Shown: positions 1 through 12,318, counted from the first letter of the stretch. The stretch: 64,000 nucleotides of DNA from Theobroma cacao (GCF_000208745.1 NC_030850.1:15753609-15817608); one strand, 5' to 3'. Program-made: numbers and translations. Notes: generated by a model from the sequence alone, not told the origin.

Positions 1-2483
1 TTTTTCCAGCACATGGTCTTCCTTTATCTTCATCTTTGACCCTTGACTAATCATGTGGTGGAGATAAAATGTTTAAATTTTTAAAATTTTAAAAATGGAC
101 CAATAAGAAAATGCCATGTGTCAAGCTTAGGATATTTTATTATTTAACTAAAAAATCAGCATAAATCAGCCCATTACTCTCCAAATATTCGGCCAAGCAA
201 GGAAGAGAGAGAAAGAAAGGAAGAACAAACCCTAGGTGAGGAATTTCAAGAGAAAAAGTGTGGAAAATCAAGGAAAACAAGTGAAAAAGGTAAGATTTTT
301 TAACTTAAGCTTGAACTCTATTTTCCTTAAGCATTTCTCCTTATTTTTCATGCTTAAATTACATGTTTTTATGATATATTGTTGGCTGATCAAAATGGGT
401 TAGGAGAGAGAAAGTTGTTAGATTAATTTGATTTTAAGTTATGTTAGTATTTTTAGTTAGTTTAGCATATTTAGAAACAAAACAATAAGAAAAGAATTTA
501 TTTTCTCCCACAACCATTAATGGCCGAATTTACCATGTATGAGTGAGGATGAGTTTGATTTTTATTCTAGGAGAATTGGTTAAGAAATGATGAATTATGA
601 GCCTAGAAAAATAATGGGAATTTTCAAAGCAAAAATATGAATTTTTACCCATTAGGGCTATTTTCGTAATTTACTATCGAGACTGATAATTTGCACCACA
701 CTGAGGGATATTAAGTCAATTTGGGTGAAATTGAGGTATAGAAATTGAAAAAAATTAATTTGGGATTAAATTGGACGCGTTAGTAATTTAATCGGGTGAT
801 AAGACGAATTAGACCAGTACCGAGTTTAGATAGTTACCAGTGCATTTTTGTATTCCATATTATGCATTAATAGTCTAAATTAGTTTAATTTCAATTTAGT
901 ACCAATGTAGTGAATTTCTCGATTTTGTACTGTGTCAAGGTGGTGAGTCCTCTTATAAAGGCAAGGAAATTGCATTCGAGGACCAGTAGACAGAGTGTGT
1001 CGAAAGTCTGCATTCTAGACATTGTGAGTAAACTTACTATCATTTTAATTATCGAGGGTGGTTTTTAGATGATTTCATGAATTCTATGAAAAAAAAAATT
1101 TAAAAAGGTAAATTTTCATGTTTTATGAATAAATGTGTTTCAATGAAATTAAATTATAAATTGTTTTGAAATTAATAGTGATTTTGAAAAATAGAGTACA
1201 CGGAGACTGTTAATTGTGGTAATTTGATTGTTTAAATTGATTGGCTTATGATAAATCGGGCATGATTGGCTAGTTTGCAATTGTATTGAAATGCGAATTG
1301 TTTGATTGCCTTGAAAGACTGTGAATTACAAAATTACCATATCATGTTATTGAGTTTTATTGTATAGTGGATTATATATATTAATTAATCATTACAGTAG
1401 GGGGTTTCTGTGGACCAGCCTTTTAGAGGGGCATAGTAAACTCCATTATATTCTTACCTCGAACGGAGAGGCGCGTAGGGTATCTCCTGGGGTAAAGTTT
1501 AGAGTTCACTTTACGCTAAACCACCACGTGAGGGGGAACTCAGCCAACGCCAAGGAACGGCTATGTTTTCAAAATAAAAACATGATTTATGTGAAATGTG
1601 AATTTTAATAGCCTTGGCGGTCTCGGTAGGATGCCTAGGCCAAGGTGTCCCTGAGAATAGATTTATGGCACAAGTCTAGTTTTTATGAAATTCATAAGCC
1701 TCTTTACATATTTTAAATGAAATGTATTCTTATGCTGTGACCCAGTTTACGATAATTTATTTTATTGTTTCCATGTACTCAACTCTAGATATTTATGATG
1801 ATGTCTGTTTACTTATTGGGATTTTATAATCTCACCACCCTCCTTTCCACCCATTTCAGGTTCAGTATAGGCTGTAGATAGCTGATCTCATCGAGAACTG
1901 CCGTTGGATCTGCATTTTTCAAACCGTAGGTTCACAGTCGTCTTTACTTTTGTTTATTCGGGAGTCCTCTTGTTATTGTAAATTAAATTAAATATTTTGG
2001 CTTATTGTATTTCAGTATGTATAAATTTATTTAGCTTTTACGCTATAAAAATTATTCACGTATAACTTTATAAATATTGTTTTATAAGAAAATAGAATAT
2101 TTTACTTAATATTTTTTTTATTTTCTTATTATATTCAAATAACCGTAATTTCGTTTTAAATGAAGATTTTATACTTTTAAACTCATTTTGAATATGAATT
2201 ATGTGTTTTGTACTTGTATATTACGTTTTAGCCAGTTTCAAAAATTTAAAAAAAAAATAACCAAAATACCCCTGTGAGATAAAAATTAATATTTTATTGA
2301 TTTTTAGTTGGAAACAGTTTAAAATCTTTTAGAACACGATATTTGACATTGGTTGCTCACAAGGGAAATGAGAAACTGATAGTAAAGCCTTGTGGGGTTT
2401 CGGGTTGACATTCCGAGCAATGAGTGTCTACAAGGACACCGCGGCGGTTGTCACGGGCTCGAGGGAAGTACCGGGTCGTGACA
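1..2483 (+). repeat. Family-T gypsy LTR, plus orientation, 5' end outside window
   Basis: This is the same LTR family as the ones at 44103-47031 (same strand) and 29649-32607, 53540-56513 and 61618-64000 (opposite strand). Shared landmarks are the TTAATTTGGGATTAAATTGGACGCG block near 752-780 (in part), the interrupted GGCGGTCTCGG segment near 1614 and the terminal GGGCTCGAGGG...GGGTCGTGACA. No internal retrotransposon sequence follows its 3' end, so it is a solo LTR or the 3' LTR of an element lying to the left. It contains no convincing coding frame. Confidence 0.8.
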
Positions 2484-2842
2484 ATAACTTTGTAAATTAT
2501 TGTATATATGAATTTATTTTACTTTCACGTTACAAAAGATTACTTACACGTGTTTCTATAAATATTATTTTTATATAAAATGCTATATTTTAATCAATAT
2601 TTTGAATAGTAATATTTGTCTATAAATCCTTTTAAAAAAAATATTTCTATCTTTTGATTTACTTGAGCCGAAAACGATTGGTAATTGTTTAAAACGGAGT
2701 GTTTAACAACGATTGCTCACAGGAAAGGCAAGAAACTGATACGTAAGCCTTGCAGGGTTTCGATTGGCATTCCGAGTAATGAGTGTCAATCTGGACGTCG
2801 CGACGGTTGTCATGGGCTCAAGGGAGGTTTCGGGTCGTGACA
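2484..2842 (+). repeat. 3' terminal fragment of a second family-T LTR
   Basis: The 359 bases repeat the end of the family-T LTR a second time: an AT-rich block with TTACACGTGTTTCTATAAAT, then GATTGCTCACAGG and the terminal GGGTCGTGACA. It matches the reverse complement of 29649-30000 closely. It directly follows the terminus of the preceding LTR, which indicates that the LTR at 1-2483 landed inside this older LTR. Confidence 0.75.
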
Positions 2843-4463
2843 CAAATTGTTCAGATGGCCACTGATAGTTCATCACCTCAATCAAAAGTATCTAAAAATA
2901 AAAAGAAAAGTTTGAAGTAAGATTAGGAATGCTTGGTTTTAATATTAACAAGAAAGAATTAAAAATGAATTCCGTGGCAACGGCACCAAAAACTTGTTGT
3001 TCAATTTTCTACGCGTGTAAGTGCACGTATCGCAAAGATAATATAGAGATGAGTAGAGTGTCGATCTTACAGAAAATTGAATTAATCTTTACTGTTAACT
3101 ACTAATATTAATACACTCTAATTTTATCCACATAATTAAAATTAAAATTTAAAACCAATAAACTAAAAACTAAAACTAATATATCAACATAATTATGAAC
3201 TTCTAGTGATTACTAGATCTAAGATTATGATATCCCTCAAAACTTCATCTGAGTATTGTCTCTCTCTCTCTTAAACTAGTTTAATGCATTAAGTTGCTAA
3301 CCTAGAGTCATAAATTATTTATAAGTCTTTGTCGAGTTTCTTATAGAAATACCCCTCCCAATTAATTTACTATATGTCTATGCAAATTATATTGAAAAAA
3401 GATTCATTAAGTTTGTGCTCTAATTTTGGCTATGTATAGCTTATAGATGTATGTCTACCCTATATGCAAATCAAATCACCTAATCAACTAAGTGTATTCG
3501 ATCATACGCTATTCTATTCTAGGTCTACCTAAATCTCCTTCGTCAAAGTTTAACCTAGGTTTCCAATTCAATCTAATTGGTGGCCAATCAACTGGAAGCA
3601 TTAAGAACAGAATAAAATAAACAACTTAAATATATCAAACATAAGTAAATGACAGATAAATAATTCGGACTACGTATTGAGTTCAATCATAATCTTAAAT
3701 TAACAATTTAGTTCCCTATTAAGTCATACATCATTATTCAATAAAATTTAAACATTAAAACAAAGAGAATAAGAGAATAACAAAAAGAAAGAAAAAACCA
3801 AAGATTGTATTCTTGATCTCCAAATCTCTTTCAATCCTTCAAATTCCTTCAATGACTTTGTGGCTTGACTCTTAGATGTCAATCTAGTGTTTCTTCGTTC
3901 TCCCTTTCTCCCCCAAAAGGTTGTTTTTATAAGCTGTGAAGTTAGGCTATGTTGGGTGAAGAAAGAAGTCAATTTCAGCCGGGATTTCCTCATCAGACAA
4001 TGTGAGTCACAACTTTGCCTAATTAATTAATTGAAATCATAATTGCTCTAAGATTGCTACAGTGTGTCAACTTTGATATGATTTTTGACCACCTTTCAAG
4101 CCAAACCGGGTGAAGTGGTATTGTAGCTTTTTCTCTTATCTTTCCAATGGTCTAAGAATCATTTCATTTGGAGCTCTGTAGAGAGAGTTATGACCAAAAT
4201 ACCGAAACATGTGCAATGCAAGTCTACACCTTGAAATTGCTATCCTTCTTCCATTAAATTTTTTTTTTTATCAAACACCTACAAAAGCATAAATAAATCA
4301 ATAACAACCTATCTTAACCATATTAACACCAAATTAAGTATAAAATTAACCATGATTAGATTGACTCACCTAAAATAACTAATTTAAAATAATTAAATAA
4401 AATCTACTAATTTCTATGCATTATTACAAGAACTAAGCTATATTACTATCAAAATTAAACTCA
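2843..4463 (-). mobile_element. Remnant of an Athila-like LTR element (5' LTR, primer site, short internal piece)
   Basis: Read on the minus strand, an LTR of about 1.47 kb (2995-4463, ending GAACAACA) is followed after six bases by a primer-site-like sequence and then about 130 bases of internal DNA, which stop at the family-T LTR. No gag or pol is left. The primer type, complementary to Asp tRNA, is used by Athila-lineage gypsy elements. The left LTR edge is fairly clear; the right edge at 4463 is inferred from where homology to the Ogre LTR begins. Confidence 0.5.
2972..2988 (-). other. Primer binding site, Asp-tRNA type
   Basis: On the minus strand it reads TGGTGCCGTTGCCACGG, close to the complement of the 3' end of plant Asp tRNA (TGGCGCCGTTGCCGGGG). 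Two of the differences are transitions typical of methylated-C decay. It supports calling 2995-4463 a 5' LTR of a minus-strand element. Confidence 0.55.
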
Positions 4464-7091
4464 AATAAGAACTAAATCTAGCTTGTCCATTTTAGAGTTG
4501 GGTTCGAGAGTATAATTACACACGAGAAAAGATTAGCACACCCGTGGTGTCCCTTTCTACGAACGATACTATTTAATCATGTGTTATCCTAATAGAGCCT
4601 TAATTTTTAATTTTATTCATGTGTTTCCTTAATCATTATTTAGTTATTTTATTAACAAATTAAAATTTATTATTGCGATGTGCACATGATGCCATCATGA
4701 GATGCATCGCGTAAATGTCGATAAAATGTCAAATGAAAACCTTTTATTGATATTGTTTGCCAAATTTGTCTATCGTATTGATGGGATCCAAGGATAATTT
4801 CTCACCTAGAGAATAATTCAAGAAAGCTCACCTTTGCAAGTTTATCGAGTTAATCTCATCATCGGGGTAGTCATTTGTAGGTAAAAAAAAATTTGTTTCA
4901 TGAATGCAAAACCTAATACGAATAAAAGCTTTTTATTAAAAACATTCTCCTAACTCTCTCATCATACTAGTGAGACTTGAAAGTGTCCTTTCACTTAAGG
5001 CATTTTTCGAAAGAACTTGCCTTCGCGAGTTCCCTCGAAAAGTCCCATCAACTTTGACTTGCGCATATAATATGTCGATATGCCATGATACTAAAATTAT
5101 GCAATGATGGAGCTTGATGTGCTTATAAATTTCAATATCTGTTTTTAATATTTCCTATAGCATTTTTGTTATTTCTTTGAAATTTCTCTCTTTTTATTAT
5201 TTCGTCTGTGTATGAACATATATCATAAATCAATATATATTTTTTATTATTTTTACTTAACTATTTTTTTGAATTTAAGTATTTATCTATTTTACGATAT
5301 ATTTTTTTACCTAAATCTATTTTTTATAACCAAATACTTTATTTTATAATAATAATAATTATTTATATATATTTTTACCTAATCTAAATTTTTTGTAACT
5401 AAATTTCTTTTCTATTTTTCTTATTTACCTAACCTATTTTTTATGACTAAATATTTTTCATTTTTCTTACTTACCTAACCTATTTTTTTATTACTATTTT
5501 TTTATTGTTTCTATATTTTCTCTCATCTATCTAAGTCTATTTCTTTATAACTAAATATTTTCCATTTTTTCCTATTTAAATATATTTTTTTGTAACTGAA
5601 TATTTATTTATTTTTTATATTTTTCCTACCTAAGTCTAGTATTACGATTATTATTATTATTATTATTATATTTAAACATTCATTTTCTTTCCATAGATAT
5701 ATCTAAACCTATTATTTTCATAACTAGATATTTATTTGGCTTTTTATATTTATGGTTTTTTCTATTTTTTTCTTTTCTTAATCTTCCTAAAACATTATAT
5801 AATTTTTTGTATTTTTTTTGCATCATCCTATATTAATTAAACACACATTTTGCTCAATATATTTTCAAATAAAAAAAACTGTGCCAACCAAACAGATCCA
5901 CACAACAAAGAAAAAAAACCTTACCTTGCTAGGGTTAGAGATGGCCAAAGATGACCAGTCCATGAAGGCACCGAAGTTTGCTCCTAAACGGCCCACTGAG
6001 CCTTCCCTAAAAATGCATCGTTTAGTGTGCCCGATATCCTCCTAAGTGATGCCGTTTAAGTGTTGCTTCCTTGAAATGGTATCATCTTAGTAAAACAGCA
6101 CGGTTTTGATTCCTAAATCTTTCTAGTCCTTCTTTTTTTCCTTTCTCTTCATTTCTCTTTTTTCTTTGCTTTTTTTCTTTAACGGTAGCTTTTTTTCCTC
6201 CTCTCTACCTGAAGCCTTAATCCCGTTTTCCCTTCGCCATTCACCTTTAACATTGACCTAACCTTAAAATCCCTCATTTCTTTACTTCGTCGAAAACCCC
6301 TTTTTTCTCCTTCGATCGAAAGAAAAAAGAGAAACGAAACTGTCAAACCCTAAAACTTCCTAAACCCCATGAAAATCCCAAAAGAAATTTCTCCATCGCA
6401 CCTTTTCCATCACCTTTTCTATTTTTTTTGTTGTTTTCTTTTTTATGCTACTTTTTGGTTTTTGAGTTTGTTGTTTTGGTTGTGGTGTTTCATCGACTGG
6501 TAGAAAACAAAAAGCTAGAATTTTTTTTGTTGATTCTAGGTTTCTTTTTCAATAGGAATCTTTAGTTTTTTTTTGTTTAAAAGGGCTCCCCTAATTTGGG
6601 AGGAGGGTAGTTAGGTGTAAGGGATACAACCACCTATGCCATTCCACGCCACCAAGAGGTATCTAGCAAGGCACAATTGTGCTTGCTACTTTGGGAGCTA
6701 GCTTTTCTTTTGCTTTTTTTGTTCTCTCTTTTTTTTTAAAGTTTTTTAATTTTCTCCTTTTTTTTTTGTTTTCTATAATGTTCTTTATTTAGATCATTTT
6801 GATTTCAGCTTATCAGTCTTAACCTTGCTATCTTAGTTTGATCAATAGTATTTCAATTTTAACCACATTGGGCCTGTTACCATCAATAATATCAAACATT
6901 GCGCCTGCTCATTAAATCCAATGGGCTTGTAGTGAAAAACCAAGAGAAAGCTTGGATTCTTGAAGCCCATAGAATATTTAATTGAATTTGCCAAAAAATA
7001 AAATAGAATAAAATAAACAAGATAAAGAGTAAAGTAACAAATAAAAAAAAAAAGCCTGTAAACATTAATTATTTACAAAATAGTGTCTACA
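4464..7091 (-). repeat. Ogre/Tat 3' LTR, truncated at its 3' end
   Basis: It aligns along its length with 25770-28459; both copies share the TAGAGTTGGGTTCG block, long T-rich tracts and the end TGTCTACA, which is TGTAGACA on the minus strand. Compared with the 5' LTR it lacks the last 155 or so bases at the low-coordinate end and about 60-70 bases near 6600-6700. The Athila-like LTR abuts the truncated end. Confidence 0.82.
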
Positions 7092-7105
7092 GTTGCCCCT
7101 CTTTA
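7092..7105 (-). other. Polypurine tract of the Ogre/Tat element
   Basis: The minus strand reads GTAAAGAGGGGCAAC immediately before TGTAGACA of the 3' LTR. Its position and composition fit the second-strand primer site of a gypsy element. Confidence 0.75.
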
Positions 7106-8039
7106 CACATTCTTGAGATCAGGGATAGTGCAAAGACGTAGACACTATACTTGACCTGGTAATATAACTCCTCATTCGAGGCTTTACAACTTTGAAAGTA
7201 ATTTGAAAAACAAACACCTCCTCATCTAAGGCTTATCAACTTTATAAACAATTTAGAAATTAACAACTCCTTATCTGAGGCTTAACAACTATAAAAACAC
7301 TTTTAAAAATAAACAACTTATAGCTATTTTAATTAAAATGATTATCCCAAGGTTTTGGAGAATGATTGTTTAGGGATTTTAGTAGTTTTCATTAGTCTTG
7401 ATTGTTTGGTTCCTTGCCCATGATTGTTTGTGTCATCACTATTTACATAACTCATTCCCTTGTTGTTTCTTTTATATTCTCTCATTATATTACTAAACCC
7501 CATTTCATTTTCTGATCAACTCTGATTCTCTTTCAAAGTAATGAAAATGTCTTTCTTAGCTTTATGTGCTTTTTACTGGGTATCATTCAAATTCTCATGA
7601 CAAATGCAATGCACCCATATTTCCTCTATTTATGGAATGAAAATAAGAACAATAATTAAATAACTGGAGAAGAGGCTATTTCATTAAAAATATGGGAAGG
7701 TTAATAGTCACGCATGGTGACAAAAAGCATTGCATAAAGGTGAGATTCAATTAAATTTAAAGAGGGGTACGGTTCTTTCGTAATGATTGCTCAAATAGAC
7801 ATGGATAGTGGTCTAAGATTTTCTTTTGAAGTAGGCACAAGTGTCAATTCCTTTGTCTTTATTTGAACATTTCGGATCATACTTTCACCCCTTTCGTGTC
7901 AAGCCTTTGTAACTTTTCAATAGTTGATCCTCTATCATGCCTAGATTACCTTTTTAGGTTTTCGCCCAAGACATCTCTTTTTGGATCCAAGCCGCTTTTT
8001 CAAGTTTTCAACTCGAATCTCTCTTTTTTTTAGACATAG
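7106..8039. other. Ogre/Tat 3' untranslated internal region
   Basis: This stretch lies between the end of the pol remnant and the polypurine tract. It contains three short imperfect direct repeats around CTCCTCATTCGAGGCTT (7170), CTCCTCATCTAAGGCTT (7218) and CTCCTTATCTGAGGCTT (7266). I see no gene in it. Confidence 0.6.
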
Positions 8040-9216
8040 TATTTCTTGATAGCAGCAGCATTTACTAGGTTTGAAAACTCCTCTCCATCCATTTTTGTTA
8101 AAATTAATGCTCTTTTTAAAAAAGCCTTCTTTACCATAAATGGTCCTTCTCAGTTTGGCACCCATTTTCCTCGAGGATTAGGCAGGTTTAGAAAGATTCT
8201 TTTCAGTACCAACTCTCTTTCTTGGAATTGTCAAGCATTCACTTTCTTGCCATATGCTCTTATCATCCTCCTTTGATAAAATTGACCATTGCAAAACGCG
8301 GTTAGTCTTTTTTCCTCAATGAGATTCAATTGTTCATAGCGGGAATTGACCCATTCTTTTTTCTTTAGCTCTACTTCCTTAGGGACTCTCAAAAGAAGGA
8401 ATCTCTATCTCAATTAGTCATACTACTTTCATCCCATATACTAGTGAGAATGGGGAAGCTCCAGTATATGTTCGCATAGCTATACGATACATAAGCAATG
8501 TAAAGGGCAGCTTTACTGCCCTATTCATCTTTGGGTGATATGGTGCCGAATTGTGATGCTTGATCTTGAACTTAGCATAGATTTCATCAATGAACCATTG
8601 AGATTACTGGCTTTGTTTGTGATAATCATTTTTAAAAATCCATATCGGAATATTATCTCATTTTTGATGAACTTACATACTACTTTTTGAGTCACATTAG
8701 CATAATAGGTTGCTTCCACCCATTTTGTGAAATAATCAATTGCTACTAGAATGAATTGATGTCCATTTGAAGCCTTTGAAGTTATTAATCAAATTACATC
8801 CATTCCCCACATTGAAAAAGGCTATGGCGATGTCAGAACATGTAACTAGGATGAAGCAGTGTGGATTTTGACTACATATATCTGGAATTTGTGACATTTT
8901 AGAGTAAAATTTATGCAATCTGCTTCCAATTTAAACTAATAGTATCTTACTCTCATGATTTGCCTAGCCAACATATTCCCACTTGTGTGTGTTTCACAAA
9001 TTCCTTCATAAACTTCCTCCACTATTCTTTGGCTTCAGTCGAATCCACACACCTCAAAAACACTTGATCTCTGTTTCTCTTGTATAGAAAGTCTCCATCA
9101 AAGAAGAAACTCATTGCCAACTTTCTAATGATTTTTTTTATCATTTTTTGAAATCTACTTTTGGTACTGTAGGTATTTGAGGTATTGCACAGTATCATGG
9201 TACCATGGTTTCCCAT
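8040..9216 (-). pseudogene. Ogre/Tat integrase, degenerate
   Basis: Three fragments in different frames read 5' to 3' on the minus strand. 9216-9022 is the region before the zinc-binding part (…ILYKRN-like, RCVDSTEAKE). 8918-8736 leads into the catalytic core with a recognisable but altered FFNVGNGCNLI stretch. 8719-8525 holds the core with EATYYANVTQKVV; the expected second catalytic Asp position reads ITNK, so the active site is lost. 8165-7941 is an out-of-frame shadow of the C-terminal part, whose better frame gives KKAF…LTKMDGEE-like text. Integrase would join the DNA copy to the host genome; this copy cannot work. The copia insertion lies just upstream in the coding direction. Confidence 0.75.
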
Positions 9217-9520
9217 CTACTTCATTTTCCACACTTGAGCAGTGAGTTGGATATTCTCAGAGACTACCATAATGGGCTGAATTTTGACAACAGTACCCAC
9301 TTTGAACATAGTTGCCAACGTGGCTAATGTACCAGCCAAGGTATGTTGACTCCATTAGTTTTTGATGATAATAAAACATTCCCATTTCATTTGTGTCTAA
9401 TATTTCCATTTGAGTGTGCAAGATAAAATTTATATGCAAATAAATAATCAATCATTAAAATGATATATCAAAGAGCATAGAAATAAGGAAGCCATAATTG
9501 ATCAACAAGATAGAAGCCCC

Positions 9521-9717
9521 TTAGTCGATTAATGAAGAGTTAGTTAGCTAAGATTTAAATCAAAGTTTGGCGGGCTGAAGAGTGTTGAGAAATAGAACCA
9601 ACTTAGTCGACCAAGGAATGAGTTAGTTAACTAAGTGTAAACTGCCTGAAGTGCCAGAAACTAGGAGCAGTAGACAGAGATGACTTAGTCGACTAAGATA
9701 TCGGTTAGTCGACTAAG
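9521..9717 (+). promoter_or_regulatory. Palindrome-pair array in the copia-1 U3 region
   Basis: Three pairs of near-palindromes occur about 80 bases apart: TTAGTCGATTAA with TTAGTTAGCTAAG, CTTAGTCGACCAAG with GTTAGTTAACTAAG, and CTTAGTCGACTAAG with GTTAGTCGACTAAG. They end about 120 bases before the TATA-like box. Copia-2 has the same motif in at least three units at 49440-49700. The layout fits an enhancer made of repeated modules, but binding is only inferred. Confidence 0.55.
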
Positions 9718-10119
9718 AGCATTCTGCCTGCAAGTTTGAATACTGCACTAAAAGATAGATTAATGGCTAGAACCAACCCCAAACTGTTTCCAACGGCCAG
9801 AAAACTGTCAAATTACCATCAGAGTTGTTTCTCCAAGTATAAAAGAGGGTTCCAATGGCTAGAAATATATAGAAGGCTTCCAAGAACACAAAAAGAGCTA
9901 AAAAAGTAGTAAAAATCTCTCTGCACTTTACTGCACTCAACACCCATCTTTGTAGTTGTGTTTTGCACTTCACTTTATACCACTTAGATCAAGTCAGTGA
10001 TCATAGGTACATATTTATTTCTCTTCTTCTTGTATACTTAGAGTGTGTGAGACACTCTAAGGGATTTATTCAAGCTCGGATTACTTGATTGAGTGTATAA
10101 GTTCTAACTTAGCCTTGAA

Positions 10120-10360
10120 AGTTAATTGTTGGGTTTTGATTGATCCCGTGAAAAACCATTGTTGTAGGTTGTGGTTGAGCCTTTGAAAAAACACTTTGGA
10201 TTTTGGTTGACCTCGTGAAAAACCATTGTGAAAGGTTGTGGTTGAGCCTTTGAAAAACCACTTTGGGTTTTGGTTGATCTTGGTAAAAACCATTGTGAAA
10301 GGTTTTGGCTAAGCCTAGTAAAAGCCATTGTAAAAGCTTGGTGAAAGCTTGTGAATTTCA
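10120..10360 (+). repeat. Tandem repeat of about 62 bp near the LTR 3' end
   Basis: Units alternate GTGAAAAACCATTGTGAAAG and GTTGAGCCTTTGAAAAACCA with a period of about 62 bases, roughly three and a half units. The same array is in the 3' LTR at 19100-19325. It lies downstream of the TATA-like box, so it would be in the transcribed part of the LTR. Confidence 0.7.
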
Positions 10361-10564
10361 CCGGTTTATAGTGGATTAGTTTGGAAAATCCTTAGTTGGA
10401 TAATCAAGGTGGTGGATGTAGGTCTTAGACCGAACCACTCTTAATTCTTGCACATTGTCTACTCAGTTTTTATTTTCATTACTTTTTAAATTAGTTCTTC
10501 ATCTTGTCAAGAGCCAAAAAGTGCTATTCACCCCCCTTTAGCACATTTATTTGGGATCAAGAAG

Positions 10565-10576
10565 TGGCATCAGAGC
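10565..10576 (+). other. Copia-1 primer binding site, iMet-tRNA type
   Basis: TGGCATCAGAGC differs at one base from TGGTATCAGAGC, the complement of the 3' end of plant initiator Met tRNA. It begins two bases after the 5' LTR. Confidence 0.85.
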
Positions 10577-10620
10577 TAGTTCCCTGTTCTTAAGGTCTAA
10601 CACCCTCTAGGAGGATCTAA

Positions 10621-12219
10621 ATGGCTCTCGAAAAATCTATAGTTGCTGAGAGACAATCAATAAACAGACCACCTCTATTTGATGGCTCTAATTATCCTTA
10701 TTGGAGCACTAGGATGTCTATATATATTAGGGCCATTGATTATGAGATGTGGGATATTATAACTGATGGACCATACATTCCGTCTACTCTAAATGTAATG
10801 ACAAATGAGATGATCCCAAAGCCAAGGTCTGAATGGACTAAGGCTGAAACTAAGAGAGTTCAAACAAATTTTAAGGCTATCAATACATTACATTATGCTC
10901 TCACTCCTACCGAGTTCAATAAAGTATCAAGCTATACAACAGCTAAACAAGTGAGGGATAAGCTTAGGATTATCCATGAAGGGACTTCTCAAGTCAAGAA
11001 GTCCAAGATAGCCCTCTTGACCCATAATTATAAAATGTTTAAGATGGAGCTTAGTGAAGATATCACCAGCATGTTAGATAGATTCACAAATATCATAAAC
11101 AAACTTAGTCAGCTAGGCAAACCAATACCCGAGCATGAGATTGTTAAAAGACTTCTTAGAAGTCTACCAAAACATTGAAAGCCTAAAGTGACTACAATCC
11201 GAGAAGCCAAGGACCTAAATGTTATTACTCTAGATGAGATTTGTGGTTCTCTCCTCACTCATGAGTTAAAACTCAAGGAAGAAGAAGAAAAAGATAGGAG
11301 TGAAGCAAAAGAGAAGAAAAAGAGCATTGCACTGAAAGCCAACATTCTTGAAGAAGAGTTGTAAGAACTATCCTGTGATGATGATGAAGAGTTCGCACTG
11401 GTTGCAAGAAAATTCATAAAGCTTATGGGAAGAAGAAACTAGAGATTGGCTAGAAGAGGGTTTAAAAAAAATCAAGGTTCTTCATGGAAAACCAAAAACA
11501 AATTTGACTTTAACGAAAAAGAGGAGTTGACCTACTTCGAATGCAAGAAGCTTTGACATTTTAAGTCCGAATGCCCATTGCTGAAGGATGAGACTTCAAA
11601 GAAAAACAAGAAATCAAAGAAGGCAATGGTGGCACCTGCTTAGTCAGACAGTGACACTTTAAGTTTTGAAAGTGAGGAAGAAAAAGCTAAGGAATGAGCA
11701 AACCTGTGTTTGATGGCACAAGATGATGAATCCGAGGTATCCTCATCCCCCTGCAATATTTCTATTGATGATTTACAAGATGAATATGAGTGCCTTTATG
11801 ATGAATTTGAAAAACTCTTTTCAAAATACAAGTCTTTAAAGAAAATGACTACATCACTTGAAAATGATTTGGAAAAGATAAAAGAAGAGTTCAATTCTAT
11901 TTTCGAGCAAAGAAATTTTCTACAAGTTGAGTTAGAACATTCAAAAACAAATTTTGAAGTTTTAAAAGTAGAGTTGGACAATAAATCTGAAGCTTTGCAA
12001 AAAACACTTGATGAAAACACAGCTCTTAAAAGTTTGAAAAATAAAACTTCAAAAAGAAATGTCTACTACAAGAAAAATTCTGCTAATGCATTGTCTAAAT
12101 GCTATATTTGTGATAAAATTGACCATTTATCTTATGAATTTAGTAGAAAAAGAAATGTGCAGAAAATAAGAAAGATATGGGTTCTAAAAGGATCCTATAT
12201 TGTTGCTAACAATCAATGA
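10621..12219 (+). pseudogene. Copia-1 gag, broken
   Basis: The frame opens with ATG 45 bases after the primer site (MALEKSIVAERQS). Residues 15-180 are a plant copia gag (UBN2/DUF4219 type: RPPLFDGSNYPYWSTRM, later LLTHNYKMFKMELSEDI). In-frame stops follow at 11176 (TGA), 11362 (TAA) and later. A zinc knuckle at 11533-11576 has its first Cys changed to Tyr and an internal TGA at 11554. The last part (11710-12219) is acidic, predicted coiled coil (LENDLEKIKEEF), and ends in a second knuckle CYICDKIDHL whose last Cys is Phe. Gag would form the particle shell. A very long gag with coiled coil and two knuckles fits the SIRE lineage. Confidence 0.85.
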
Positions 12220-12318
12220 CCTATCAAGGTATGGGTACCTATAAAGAAAACCTGCAATGTTGTTTTATAGGTTGAGCTGCACTTTATAGAGACATGTTCA
12301 AGAGCTCAACTTAAGAAG

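Larger units (their letters stand above)
9344..10562 (+). repeat. Copia-1 5' LTR
   Basis: It starts TGTTGACTCC and matches 18330-19528 over its whole length; its last bases GGGATCAAGA are changed from GGGACCAACA of the 3' LTR. A TATA-like TATAAAAG lies at 9838-9845. Upstream are pairs of near-palindromes based on TTAGTCGACTAA (9521, 9602, 9622, 9684, 9704). Downstream is a tandem repeat (10120-10360). The 3' LTR lacks about 15 bases of the last palindrome pair. Confidence 0.9.

Noticed and set aside
5818..6045. A 75-codon plus-strand frame in the Ogre LTR.
   Set aside because: The frame is not kept in the other LTR or in the leader copy, so it is chance.
9521..9717. Regularly spaced palindromes that at first look like a CRISPR array.
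   Set aside because: They are imperfect, lie in the U3 region of a plant LTR and have related spacers; nothing else is prokaryotic.
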